From: JAYPAN01 sp038123715
Lineage (GTDB): Bacteria; Pseudomonadota; Alphaproteobacteria; RS24
DNA length: 64,000 nt
Assembly (NCBI GenBank): GCA_038123715.1
Contig: JAYPAN010000006.1
Location: forward strand, 17,622-81,621
Direction of reading: 5' to 3'
This document shows positions 35,808 to 44,408 of this stretch, piece after piece. Position 1 is the stretch's first letter. Each line of letters opens with the position of its first letter. The notes under the pieces were generated by a model. The model was given only the letters and a program-made list of their open reading frames with translations, searched no databases and was not told the DNA's origin. Made by a program: the position numbers and the translations under genes.

Positions 35808-36201
35808 AATAGCGTCTTACTTTTGGGCGCGTGGCCAGAAAAACCATTGTGGCTGTCAGGCCAAACACAATGATAAAGACGGTTTCATTGGCGTAGCTTT
35901 CCGCGGTAAGCAGCTTGATGCCGCCAATGACAGTCAGGCTCGTCAATATGCTGACCAGCACATGACCGGACGAGACGCGCTTGTCGGCGCCAAATATATG
36001 CAAAAAGGCGAAATAGGCAAATGAGGTGAAAAAAGACAATCGCAGCACTTCCGCGCGGTCGGCCAAATCCGACGGCGCGACAATCAATGTCGGAACAAAC
36101 AGGAAGGGTTTGTCACCCAAAAGCGATATGACAACGACAAGGGCAGACCAGATTGCCGCTGTCAGAATGAATATGCTGTATAACAATCTGACGGTACTCA
36201 T
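35794..36201 (-). CDS. Four-helix integral membrane protein, unknown function
   Basis: A 135-residue protein with about four membrane helices (about 5-27, 54-70, 80-98, 104-124) and a basic C-terminus (RPKVRRYFRNR) expected inside. No family recognised. Its end overlaps the convergent renalase-like gene by 14 bases. No strong ribosome site, but start and topology are reasonable. Confidence 0.65.
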   Translation of the reverse strand: MSTVRLLYSIFILTAAIWSALVVVISLLGDKPFLFVPTLIVAPSDLADRAEVLRLSFFTSFAYFAFLHIFGADKRVSSGHVLVSILTSLTVIGGIKLLTAESYANETVFIIVFGLTATMVFLATRPKVRRYFRNR

Positions 36202-36329
36202 GAGTGTAATCTAACACATAAAACAGGCTGGCATATGCTGAAAAATTACGGTCGCGCAATTGCCATCAGCCTCTTGCTCTGCGCTTCGGCTTTGGTCTAA
36301 TCTATAGGTAAGCGTTTTGGGAGCTGGCG

Positions 36330-36782
36330 ATGAACTTATTCGACAATGAAGGTTTAAAATGGCGGCGTTTTGTCGGCGATAACAGTTTTGATTATCCGAT
36401 TGATTATGAGGCGGCGCTGCTGAGTATTCGCGATGACGGCCATGTCGATTTGCTGTATCGCTGGGCGCCCAATTCCTATTGCCATTTTCACCGACATACG
36501 GCGGAAACCACCTCAACCGTGCTGGCCGGTGAATTGCATGTCGTTACGATTGACCCCGAAACCGGCGCGGAATTGGAAACAAAAATCCGCAAGGCGGGGG
36601 ACTATGTGCATAAGGAACCGGGTGATGTGCATATGGAGCGCGGCGGGCCGGAAGGGGCGCTGGTTTTGTTTAATCTGAAGGCGATTGACAATTCGCTGGC
36701 CGAGTCACTGGCCGAAGATGGCACGATTATTGGTGAGTCGCGGTTTGATGACATTTTGAACCGCCGCCGCGCCAGACAATAA
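36330..36782 (+). CDS. Cupin domain protein
   Basis: A 150-residue single-domain cupin. Motif 1 has CHFHRHTAETTSTVLAGEL (HxHx plus Glu ligands), motif 2 GDVHMERGGPEG. Cupins bind a divalent metal and act as dioxygenases, isomerases or binding proteins. The sequence recalls ChrR-like/2,4'-dihydroxyacetophenone dioxygenase-type cupins, but this is weak. GGAG ribosome site 7 bases before the ATG. Confidence 0.82.
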   Translation: MNLFDNEGLKWRRFVGDNSFDYPIDYEAALLSIRDDGHVDLLYRWAPNSYCHFHRHTAETTSTVLAGELHVVTIDPETGAELETKIRKAGDYVHKEPGDVHMERGGPEGALVLFNLKAIDNSLAESLAEDGTIIGESRFDDILNRRRARQ

Positions 36783-36815
36783 GTTAGTTAGAAATGCTCG
36801 CCTTCCGGTGCGACC

Positions 36816-37859
36816 TTACCGGTTTTGCACCTGCGTGATTACGCGCATAATGGCGGCAGCAATTTCGGTCGGAACTTCTTCTTGCAGAAAATGGCCGGCC
36901 TCGGTCTCGGTCACACGCGCATTGGGGAAGTTTGCTTTCATGAAATTCACGCCCCTGCCAAGTATCGGGTCATGGATGCCCCATACAATCTCGGCAGGCA
37001 CATTAAGGCTGTTCACATAGGCCTCAATCTGCCGCATTTGCGCGCTGCTGGGATGGTCTGGCCCGTCTGGCACCATCCGCATGAGGGTAAGCGGCGCCTT
37101 TTCATTGCCATCGTCAAGTAACGGACGCTGATAAAGCGCCAAAACATCTGCCGGCATGGAAGCGGGGTCTTTTTGCACACGCGGCAATGTATCGAAAATC
37201 GAACCGACTATACCGGTCAGCACTTCACCAATGACCGGTGTTTTCACGGTCGCATGGGCGGTGGAAAGGTTTCTTTTCTCTTTTGGCGCATTAAAGGCTG
37301 TATTCATTGCCACAACACCCTTCAGCAAATCAGGCGACAAAGCCAGCGCGCCCATGCCTATCGGCCCGCCCCAATCTTGCCCGACATAGACAAGTTCATT
37401 TAACTGCAATTGGGTGAGTGCCGCGTTGAGCCAGCGCATATGATTGTCCAGAGTGTGCTGGCTGACCGGTATTTTACTCGAAAACCCAAGCCCGACCAAA
37501 GTCGGCATAATCACCCGCACGCGGTCAAGCGGCAATTGCGCCACCACTTTGCGATACAGAAAACCTGATGTCGGATTGCCATGCATGAGCAGGAGTGGGT
37601 AGCCAGTGCCGGTTTCCAATATATGAATTTTAATTCCCGGCGCGGCTTCAATGAAATAGCTCTTATAATCTTGCGTCACGAAAGGCTTTGCGTAATCGGG
37701 CAGGGGAAAGGCTTCAAATGTGCCAGCGGCCAGCTCAACCTGCCCCCGACCGGCAGGCGTGACCAGCTGTCCGTCACGGGTAATCGCCACTGAGCCAATA
37801 ATGACAATGACCAGCAAACCAACGACGCCGAAAATTGCCGCTTTTTTGAATGTCTTCAT
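36816..37859 (-). CDS. Membrane-anchored haloalkane dehalogenase-like hydrolase
   Basis: A 347-residue alpha/beta hydrolase with an N-terminal hydrophobic helix (about 8-26), so periplasmic and anchored or exported. Key residues: Asn95 in HGNPTSGFLY, nucleophile Asp162 with Trp163 in GQDWGG, acid probably Asp297 in GIHDP, base His323 in GHFLQEE. The HGNPTS and DWGG combination is that of haloalkane dehalogenases, though epoxide hydrolases of the same superfamily are possible. The longer frame (from 37970) is rejected because the ATG at 37859 has an AGGAGG site. Dehalogenases are normally cytoplasmic; an exported one is unusual. Confidence 0.85.
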   Translation of the reverse strand: MKTFKKAAIFGVVGLLVIVIIGSVAITRDGQLVTPAGRGQVELAAGTFEAFPLPDYAKPFVTQDYKSYFIEAAPGIKIHILETGTGYPLLLMHGNPTSGFLYRKVVAQLPLDRVRVIMPTLVGLGFSSKIPVSQHTLDNHMRWLNAALTQLQLNELVYVGQDWGGPIGMGALALSPDLLKGVVAMNTAFNAPKEKRNLSTAHATVKTPVIGEVLTGIVGSIFDTLPRVQKDPASMPADVLALYQRPLLDDGNEKAPLTLMRMVPDGPDHPSSAQMRQIEAYVNSLNVPAEIVWGIHDPILGRGVNFMKANFPNARVTETEAGHFLQEEVPTEIAAAIMRVITQVQNR

Positions 37860-38014
37860 CCCCGCCTCCTCACTACACAGAGCTTCATTTATAACGCGGA
37901 AAACAAAAAAATCTGTCGCCAAATGAGCTGCCGCAAGATTGCCGGCGGTTTGGGGTTTTTTGACCGGCATTGCGCGCTTGCGTCCGAATTGGCGATTGGT
38001 CTAGCCTGAGTGCC

Positions 38015-39139
38015 ATGAAACTCAGTGTCTATGGCTGCAATATATCTTATTTTACCGGCAAGCTGGAAGCCTATTTGCGCTATCGCGCGATTGACTACAC
38101 AAATCTGCCGACGGTCGGTAATGAAAAGAAATTACTGGCCGGTGCAGGTGTGGTGCAAATGCCGGTGGTGCAATTGGATGATGGCAGATGGATGAGCGAT
38201 ACAACGCCCATGCTGGCTTGGCTGGATGGACATTATAAAACCGGCTCAATTTATCCGACCGACCCCGCCATGCGTATGATGGCGCTGCTGATCGAGGATT
38301 ATGCCGATGAGTGGCTGTGGCGACCGGCTATGCATTATCGCTGGAGTTATCGGCTTGGCCGGGTCTGTGCGGCGGAAATGATTTATTCCGATTTGGTTGA
38401 GGGCAATCGCGCCCTTCCGAGATTCCTGGCCGTGCGTTTGATTATGGCGCGCCAATTATTCGGCTTTGTTAAAGGCGATGGCGTGCGCGCGGCGAGTTGG
38501 GCGCATATAGAGGCCACTTATGTTGCCGCGCTTGACCGCATGCAGGCCATATTGCAAGACCGCCCGTTTATGCTGGGTGATACGCCAAGCATTGCCGATT
38601 ATGGCCTGATGGGGCCAATGTTGCGGCATTTTTCACAAGATGCGATACCAGCCGAAATCATGCGCGCGCGCGCGCCGGCGGTTTTTGAATGGGTGGCGCG
38701 CATGTGGCAGATGCAAGCGGCTGATGCGCCGCCCAACTTTATTGAAAAACCCGACGCGCTATTGCTTGCTCTGCTGCGCGAAGCCTGCGAGACAAATCTG
38801 GTGCAGCATGCGTTTAACGCGCAAGCCTATTCTGCCGGGGCTGCCCGCTATGACATGAAAATTCAGGGTTGCCAATATCGCAAAATACCGACATCGCGCT
38901 ATCGGGTCTGGTGTCTTGAGGTTTTGCGCCTTGAATGGGCGGCGCTTGATGCCCCGGTGCAGGATATGTTGAAGGCCAATTTGCCGGAAGCAGCGTGTGT
39001 CTTGTGGGATGAAAATAATTTTGCCGCTTCCGCCTATGATGAAAATGGCGATGCCCCGTTCAATCGGGCGATAAATGTTTACGGCAATGGCGTGCCGGGT
39101 ATTTTCCGGCTGCTTTACCGGCGCGGCTTTAACGGATAG
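38015..39139 (+). CDS. Glutathione S-transferase family protein with C-terminal extension
   Basis: A 374-residue protein. Residues 1-80 form a thioredoxin-like GST N-domain (MKLSVYGCNISYFTGKLEAYLRYRAIDY, VVQMPVVQLDDGRWMSDTTPML), and about 95-225 a helical GST C-domain (MLGDTPSIADYGLMGPML). Residues about 230-374 go beyond the normal GST length of about 200 and match no domain known to me. An upstream frame start at 37970 overlaps the previous gene; the ATG at 38015 is adjacent to the conserved N-terminus. Function is probably glutathione conjugation, reduction or dehalogenation of small compounds. Confidence 0.85.
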   Translation: MKLSVYGCNISYFTGKLEAYLRYRAIDYTNLPTVGNEKKLLAGAGVVQMPVVQLDDGRWMSDTTPMLAWLDGHYKTGSIYPTDPAMRMMALLIEDYADEWLWRPAMHYRWSYRLGRVCAAEMIYSDLVEGNRALPRFLAVRLIMARQLFGFVKGDGVRAASWAHIEATYVAALDRMQAILQDRPFMLGDTPSIADYGLMGPMLRHFSQDAIPAEIMRARAPAVFEWVARMWQMQAADAPPNFIEKPDALLLALLREACETNLVQHAFNAQAYSAGAARYDMKIQGCQYRKIPTSRYRVWCLEVLRLEWAALDAPVQDMLKANLPEAACVLWDENNFAASAYDENGDAPFNRAINVYGNGVPGIFRLLYRRGFNG

Positions 39140-39275
39140 TGCAAATAACTTGCCGCTTTTGGATGCGGGTTGGTGCTTAGAACTATGTCGCTGCCGGACA
39201 GCATATTTCGTAATTGCCGACTCGTTTGCTATTATTGGTGCGGATGTTTAAGCGACAAAGTCATATTGTGGGAAA

Positions 39276-40496
39276 ATGGCGTTAACGATCCGAAAGATAA
39301 ATGCCTTGCAGCAAGGCAGGCAGATTGGCGAAGGCAACGGCCTATTTATCGGAAATCACAATGGCAATAAAATCTTCCGGCACAGGCTGAAGGATAATAG
39401 TTGGCTGGAGCTTGGTGCTTATCCGGCGCTTGATTTGGAGGCGGCGCGGGCGCTGAATCGGCAAGTGCAATTGGCGCTGGCGGCCAATCATGGCATTGAC
39501 ATGATAAATCACGCGCTGATCTGGACAAAAAATGCCGACACATTTGCGGAAATGGTGTTCCGCCTGCATGACAGGAAATTGCGGTTTGTCGCGCCGACAT
39601 TCAAGGCGGCTCATGAAGCCTGGCACGCGCATTGTCTGGAATTCGGTGTCTGGCAAAAGGGCGGCAAGCATAGCGAACGCTGCCTGCATGATATCGCTGC
39701 GCTGACCTATCCCCATTTTGGCGATATGCCGGTTGACCAAATAATGCCGGGCAAAATTGTGCGCGCTTTTGAGGCGGAATTTGCTGAAGCCTATGCGCGC
39801 GGTAATCGTAATTTGCAATATGTCCAGAAAATCATGGCGCATGCGATACGGGTCATGGGCGTTGAGATGACCAATCCGGTTGAGTTGATTGACCGCACAA
39901 AACATCTCGTCAAACCGGTTAAGCGCAAAATATCCTCCGTATTTCTAGATGCTGGTGACATCGCCGCCTATTATGAGGCGTTTTGCGCGACGCGGGCGTT
40001 GACCGCGCCGGAAAATCTGGCCTGTCTGGTGGTTATGTTTACGCAAGTGCGCCCGACAGAGGCGGTGAAAATGCGCTGGGATGCGATTGACTGGATTGAG
40101 CAGACTTGGCGCATCGGCCTAGACGGGGCAGGCACGCCGCGGAAGGTTCATATTCCCGACCCGCTTTTCGGTTTGTTGAATAATACAGGCGAAATATCGG
40201 AATGGGTTTGCCCGGCACAAGCCAATGGCCTGCGTTTCAATATGCAGAAAGTGCCGGGATATCGCTATAAAATGTCCACCAATAGCTGGCGCGAGACATT
40301 TCGCCATTGGGCGGCGCAGGCGGGATATGAAGAACATTTTGTGGTCTGCCAGTTGGGCGAGGAAAAGCGCGGTGACAATATGGCCGACCCTGACCGTTTT
40401 GTGCCGCAGCGCAAAATCATGGCGCAGCATTTTGCCGATGTGGTTTGCGGCATAAGCGATTATCGTGAGGCGGCGCGGCCTATTGCTGAGGCTTAG
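39276..40496 (+). CDS. Degenerate tyrosine recombinase (P4-integrase-like)
   Basis: A 406-residue protein with the layout of DUF4102-type phage/island integrases: N-terminal arm-binding region (GNKIFRHRLKDNSWLELGAYPALDLEAARALN), core-binding domain (about 105-195) and catalytic domain. The catalytic residues are partly lost. Arg259 in VRPTEAVKMRW fits box I and Lys/His near PRKVHIP fit, but box II has Asn336-S-W-Arg339 in place of HxxR. The tyrosine expected before the Y-box segment (DRFVPQRKIMAQHFADV) is missing. No att repeats or cargo border was found. It may be a decayed or repurposed integrase. Confidence 0.7.
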   Translation: MALTIRKINALQQGRQIGEGNGLFIGNHNGNKIFRHRLKDNSWLELGAYPALDLEAARALNRQVQLALAANHGIDMINHALIWTKNADTFAEMVFRLHDRKLRFVAPTFKAAHEAWHAHCLEFGVWQKGGKHSERCLHDIAALTYPHFGDMPVDQIMPGKIVRAFEAEFAEAYARGNRNLQYVQKIMAHAIRVMGVEMTNPVELIDRTKHLVKPVKRKISSVFLDAGDIAAYYEAFCATRALTAPENLACLVVMFTQVRPTEAVKMRWDAIDWIEQTWRIGLDGAGTPRKVHIPDPLFGLLNNTGEISEWVCPAQANGLRFNMQKVPGYRYKMSTNSWRETFRHWAAQAGYEEHFVVCQLGEEKRGDNMADPDRFVPQRKIMAQHFADVVCGISDYREAARPIAEA

Positions 40497-40501
40497 AAGA
40501 C

Positions 40502-40535
40502 AAGAAAAACCCCCGCTTAATGAAAAGCGGGGGTT
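40502..40535 (-). terminator. Rho-independent terminator of the two-repeat secreted protein gene
   Basis: On the minus strand AACCCCCGCTT, six-base loop, AAGCGGGGGTT, then TTTCTT. Stem at 40508-40518 and 40525-40535. It follows the gene that ends at 40561; the plus side lacks a T run, although the hairpin also lies right after the recombinase gene. Confidence 0.85.
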
Positions 40536-40560
40536 AACTGTTTGGCGGCCAAATCTGGCG

Positions 40561-41286
40561 CTAGCGCATATTTGACAATTCAGCCGTGCCATATTTCTTG
40601 GGTGTGTTGACCCAAAGGCTCGGCAGCAAAGTCCGGTAATTGCCCAAAGCGGTCAGTTTTTTCACATAGACCGGGTCTTTGACGGCTTCGCGCAAAAATG
40701 CCTGCCCCTCGCTGAACCGGTCATAACCGAATACAACAGTGTGGGTGACGCCGGGCGCCCCGCCTGCCATAACCGCCCAAATATCAAGCGAACCGGGCAG
40801 CGTTGACATTGTGTCGATTTGCACCAAATCTTTCAACGCGCCGACATAACCGGCCGGATTGGAAACCTGCATGGCAGTGCCGATAAAGGCGGTTTTGTCC
40901 TTCGGATGGTCGCCAAAACCAATCACATGATTGTAAATTGTCTCGTTGGTTGGCGTGCCAGTTGCGTTCAGTGCCTTGCGGAACCGATCCCATTCCTTGG
41001 TTCCCTGCAATTGCGCGCTGAAGCTTTCAAACTGGCTGACATCGTCATAAACGACGGCGAAAGAATGGGTTGTGCTGTCCGGCCCATTGGCGACATGGGC
41101 GTTGAACCACATTTTGCCCGGAAAACTTGCAAACACATCGCTGGCTGTAAAACGCTCAACCGCTGCCATGAATCTGGCTTCGTCTTTGGGTTTGACATTC
41201 CAGCCATAATCAATCCAAAAGGCTTGTGCCATAGCCAGTTGTGGCGTCACCAAAAGCGCCAGAATAAGATAAAGTTTTTTCAACAT
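40561..41286 (-). CDS. Secreted two-repeat protein A, unknown function
   Basis: A 241-residue exported protein with a signal peptide (MLKKLYLILALLVTPQLAMA). The mature part seems to hold two similar units: THSFAVVYDDVSQFESF (73-89) and THTVVFGYDRFSEGQAF (181-197), each with a strand pattern like a dimeric alpha/beta barrel. It shares THSFAV, a central NPAG and GGxPGxTH with the protein at 50621-51373, so the two are paralogs. The frame extends to 41355, but ATG 41286 precedes the signal peptide. Function unknown; no family recognised. Confidence 0.75.
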   Translation of the reverse strand: MLKKLYLILALLVTPQLAMAQAFWIDYGWNVKPKDEARFMAAVERFTASDVFASFPGKMWFNAHVANGPDSTTHSFAVVYDDVSQFESFSAQLQGTKEWDRFRKALNATGTPTNETIYNHVIGFGDHPKDKTAFIGTAMQVSNPAGYVGALKDLVQIDTMSTLPGSLDIWAVMAGGAPGVTHTVVFGYDRFSEGQAFLREAVKDPVYVKKLTALGNYRTLLPSLWVNTPKKYGTAELSNMR

Positions 41287-41419
41287 TGCAATTCCCCCTC
41301 GGTTAATCAATTGCCTGAAAAGTCTAACCGCGGACGGCACGATTGCGCGCCCCAAATAATTTGGTGGCGCCGATATGGTGTGCGCTGGGCGGGTGATGAG
41401 ACGGTCAGAAATATATCAG

Positions 41420-42373
41420 TCAGGCAATATCGGAGGCGGGTGCGGGCGCGACAGCCAGAGGCAGCATGTCGTAAAAGCCGAGCGCGTCACTGTCGGCGGC
41501 GTCACTGTCGGCGGCATCCATGTCCGCACCCAGCGCATAATTGCCCACGCCGCCACCGCCGCTTACTGCCGGTGTCGTTGCCGCGCCACCCATGCCGGCA
41601 TGGCGCTCGCAGTAATAAAACAAGTCAGGCGCATTGGCCGCGACGGTGATTGTGGTCGTGCCTGCCGCCATATCAACGACCACGCCGTCTGTATATGCCT
41701 CGCCGCCGCCATGCGCGCCGTCATCTGTGATGGAAAAGAGCAAGGGATGATTGGTTACATTGCTCCAGTCAAACACATAGGTTTGGCCTTCCTGAAGTTG
41801 GAAGCTTTTCTTTTCCTCACCGCCGAAATAATAGGCATTGCCGCCGCCGGAGCTGGCCGGGCTGACCGAGACAGTATAGCTGGTCGGGTCTGGCGCTGCG
41901 CCGACATTGATGGTCAGCATATACATTTGTGTGCTGTCATCCGTGCCGTCATTCACCGAAAATGTGAAACTATTATAGGCGTTGCCGGTTTCGTCTGTAT
42001 CCGGCGTGAATTGCAAATCACCATCATCCAACTGGCTGCGGGTGACGGTCGTGCGTGAAGTAATGGCCGCATTATCGAGGGTTAATGTGCCATCATCAGT
42101 GTCGTCCAGCATGCTGACAATGACGGAAGCGAGCGCGTCGCTATCCGCATCATAAAAATTGAAATCGCTGGCGGTAAATGTGTGGGTCGTATTTTCTTCA
42201 ACCGAAATCGTCGCATTGGACGCGGTTGGTGCGCTATTGGTCTGTGTGTCACGCTGACCATATTCGCCGCCGCCATAACCGCCACCACCGCCGCCACCGC
42301 AAGCGGCCAGCACAAATAAAGGCAATGTGCTGACGGTTGGATTGACCAAATGTTTTCTCGAACTCTTTGTCAT
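41420..42373 (-). CDS. Lipoprotein with cadherin-like and cupredoxin domains
   Basis: A 317-residue outer-envelope lipoprotein. A lipobox (LAAC) puts the lipid on Cys25, followed by a poly-Gly stretch. Residues about 48-158 form a cadherin-like/Ig-like repeat (SAPTASNATISVEENTTHTF, LDDGDLQFTPD). Residues about 165-265 form a cupredoxin-like domain with probable copper ligands His209 (NHPLLF), Cys255, His258 and Met261 (YYCERHAGM). The tail is Asp/Ala-rich and contains a 15-bp tandem duplication (41486-41515). It probably carries or handles copper, or transfers electrons at the cell surface. The fusion is unusual. Confidence 0.78.
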   Translation of the reverse strand: MTKSSRKHLVNPTVSTLPLFVLAACGGGGGGGYGGGEYGQRDTQTNSAPTASNATISVEENTTHTFTASDFNFYDADSDALASVIVSMLDDTDDGTLTLDNAAITSRTTVTRSQLDDGDLQFTPDTDETGNAYNSFTFSVNDGTDDSTQMYMLTINVGAAPDPTSYTVSVSPASSGGGNAYYFGGEEKKSFQLQEGQTYVFDWSNVTNHPLLFSITDDGAHGGGEAYTDGVVVDMAAGTTTITVAANAPDLFYYCERHAGMGGAATTPAVSGGGGVGNYALGADMDAADSDAADSDALGFYDMLPLAVAPAPASDIA

Positions 42374-42527
42374 GCCACCAAACCTCGAAACTGATAACAG
42401 GGAACTATATTTTTTTCTTCAAACGGCAAATTGTCGGGCGCCATTTGCAAAGCACTGGGTTTCGCGGCGCGGCTTTGCTAAAATAATTTTTGCACTGGTT
42501 TAGCGATTTTGCTTTGGAGTTTTGCCG

Positions 42528-42905
42528 ATGGAAATGATTTTCTTTTTTGGCTTTGTGATTGGGTTTCTGGCCTGCTGGGTTTATTGGGAAGACCGGCACA
42601 ATCGGGTTGTGCGCGATTATGTGATTGAGACAAATATCGGTCGTGGTCGCCATGACAGGGTGATGAAAATACAGGAAAAACTGGCAAGTGGCACGCGGCT
42701 GGCCGAGTGCCTGACGCGGATGAAGGAAGAGTTTGGCAAGGAAGAAACAATCGCCTGCGCCAATGAAGCGCTGTCAGATATCAAGACAAAATTCAAACGC
42801 CGCCAAGTGGAAGATTATTTACGGGTTTGCAGCGACAAGGTGGATGGCGATATTTTTTACGAGCTTTATCTGGACGCGGTCTCGCGTGGTCGGGATGAGT
42901 CATGA
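42528..42905 (+). CDS. Small membrane-anchored protein, unknown function
   Basis: A 125-residue protein with one N-terminal hydrophobic helix (about 3-22, FFFGFVIGFLACWVYW) and a charged helical cytoplasmic or periplasmic part rich in Lys, Glu and Arg. No family recognised. The ATG at 42528 has a GGAG site 8 bases upstream and is preferred over the TTG at 42522. Confidence 0.65.
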   Translation: MEMIFFFGFVIGFLACWVYWEDRHNRVVRDYVIETNIGRGRHDRVMKIQEKLASGTRLAECLTRMKEEFGKEETIACANEALSDIKTKFKRRQVEDYLRVCSDKVDGDIFYELYLDAVSRGRDES

Positions 42906-42962
42906 ATAGCTGACTTGCCCAAGGCCGCAGCTTCGGTCTAGTTTGATGGAAAGGGAGAGATT

Positions 42963-44048
42963 ATGTCAGATAGTGTTAAGTTCAAAAGCGGTCTTGTTAT
43001 GCCCAATAAGTTCATGTTGGCTCCACTGACCAATATGCAAAGCCATGATGACGGAACTTTGGCCGATGATGAATATCGCTGGCTGACCATGCGCGCCAAG
43101 GGCGGTTTCGGCCTGACCATGACCTGCGCTGCCTTTGCCGAAAAATCGGGCAAGGGGTTTGACGGCCAACTCGGCGCGGCAGATGGCAATCATTTGGACG
43201 GGTTGAAACGCCTTGCCGAAGGCATCAAGCAATATGACAGCCTCGCCTATACGCAAATTGTCCATGGCGGGATGCGAACATTGGAAAAATTCACCGGCCA
43301 GCAGCCGGTTTGCCCGTCCGATAATGAAGAGACCGGCGCGCGCGCCATGCGGTTGGATGAAATTAAGGCGACCGAGGAAGCCTTTATCGAAGCGGCAAGA
43401 CTGTCGCAGCAAGCCGGTTTTGACGGTATGGAAATTCACGGCGCGCATGGCTATTTGCTGTGTGAGTTTTTGTCGGCTGAGATTAACAAGCGTGATGATG
43501 ATTATGGCGGCTCGCTGGAAAATCGGACGCGGCTGATAGACAATATCATTGCCGGTATCAAGCAAAGCTGCGGTGATGGTTTCAGCCTTGCGCTGCGCCT
43601 GTCGCCCACACGCTTTGGCATGCAGATTGAGGAAATCGCAAATTATTATGAACGGCTCTGTGCCGGTGGCGCCCTTGACTTTATTGATATGTCGCTTTGG
43701 GATGTGTTCCAACAAATTGAGGAAGGCGCGTTTGCCGGGCAAAGGCTGGTCGATGTGTTTGCCGGCATTGACCGCAAGGCAACCAAGCTGACCGTGGCCG
43801 GTAAAATCATGACCGGCGCGGATGTGAAAAATGTTCTGGCCGCCGGTGTTGATTTCGTCGCGCTGGGGCGCGCCGGTATTCTGCACCATGACTGGCCGAA
43901 CCGGTTTGCCGAAAATGAAGATTTCATCTCCATCGGCACGCCGGTCTCACCGCAGCATTTGACACAAGAAGGGCTGGGGCCGAAATTTGTGAAATATATG
44001 TCAACTTGGGCGGGCTTTGTTGAACCCGATGCGGCGGCTGCTTCGTAA
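42963..44048 (+). CDS. NADH:flavin oxidoreductase, Old Yellow Enzyme family
   Basis: A 361-residue FMN enzyme with the TIM-barrel of OYE. Seen: the early FMN/substrate part MPNKFMLAPLTN, catalytic motif EIHGAHGYLLCEFLS with the two histidines that bind substrate, the NKRDDDYGGSLENR segment and FMN-phosphate-binding VALGRAG. Family members reduce activated C=C bonds, such as enones or nitro esters, with NAD(P)H. The physiological substrate is unknown. It lies beside small alpha/beta barrel and aldo-keto reductase genes. AGGGAG ribosome site. Confidence 0.93.
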   Translation: MSDSVKFKSGLVMPNKFMLAPLTNMQSHDDGTLADDEYRWLTMRAKGGFGLTMTCAAFAEKSGKGFDGQLGAADGNHLDGLKRLAEGIKQYDSLAYTQIVHGGMRTLEKFTGQQPVCPSDNEETGARAMRLDEIKATEEAFIEAARLSQQAGFDGMEIHGAHGYLLCEFLSAEINKRDDDYGGSLENRTRLIDNIIAGIKQSCGDGFSLALRLSPTRFGMQIEEIANYYERLCAGGALDFIDMSLWDVFQQIEEGAFAGQRLVDVFAGIDRKATKLTVAGKIMTGADVKNVLAAGVDFVALGRAGILHHDWPNRFAENEDFISIGTPVSPQHLTQEGLGPKFVKYMSTWAGFVEPDAAAAS

Positions 44049-44066
44049 AGCGTGGGAGTTTTAATC

Positions 44067-44402
44067 ATGTCGGCGGAGACAAAACTCATCAGCCATACTT
44101 TTGTCGATTTCTCCTCTGAGGCGGAAATGGAAATCTATCTGGCTTTTTTTGAGGAAAAAGGCCCAGCCTTGTTTGAGAAATTGAACAAATGCGGGTTGAA
44201 TCGCTGGCGCGTCAGCCGCGTGTGGAACAAGGAAGGCAAGTTTTCAGTGTCCTTGCTTTATGAATATCAAGATGAAAAAGCCTTCAAACAATGTCGGGAA
44301 TTAAACGATAAATTTGTCGAAGAGAATGCCGAGTTTTACCGCAAGGTGACGCTGAAGCGGAATGCTTATCGAACAATAAACATTCTTGATTTTGGCGGTT
44401 GA
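44067..44402 (+). CDS. Small alpha/beta barrel-like protein C
   Basis: A 111-residue cytoplasmic protein, paralog of the one at 45830-46144. Both share KxIS....DFxSEA at the N-terminus, a central GLxRxxVSxVxNKxG and EYxDExAxxxCRxL. The strand-helix order suggests the dimeric alpha/beta barrel fold (NIPSNAP/ABM-like), but no family is certain. It lies 18 bases after the OYE gene on the same strand, so they are likely co-transcribed. The ATG at 44067 has a GGGAG site 8-9 bases upstream. Confidence 0.7.
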   Translation: MSAETKLISHTFVDFSSEAEMEIYLAFFEEKGPALFEKLNKCGLNRWRVSRVWNKEGKFSVSLLYEYQDEKAFKQCRELNDKFVEENAEFYRKVTLKRNAYRTINILDFGG

Positions 44403-44408
44403 CCGGCG

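Noticed and set aside
32113..40496. Genomic island bounded by tRNA-Val and the recombinase
   Set aside because: The recombinase lies 7 kb from the tRNA and points away from it, lacks key residues, and no copy of the tRNA 3' end was found near it.
42966..43889. 307-codon minus-strand frame opposite the OYE gene
   Set aside because: Mirror of codon bias in a GC-rich gene; the plus strand has all OYE motifs.
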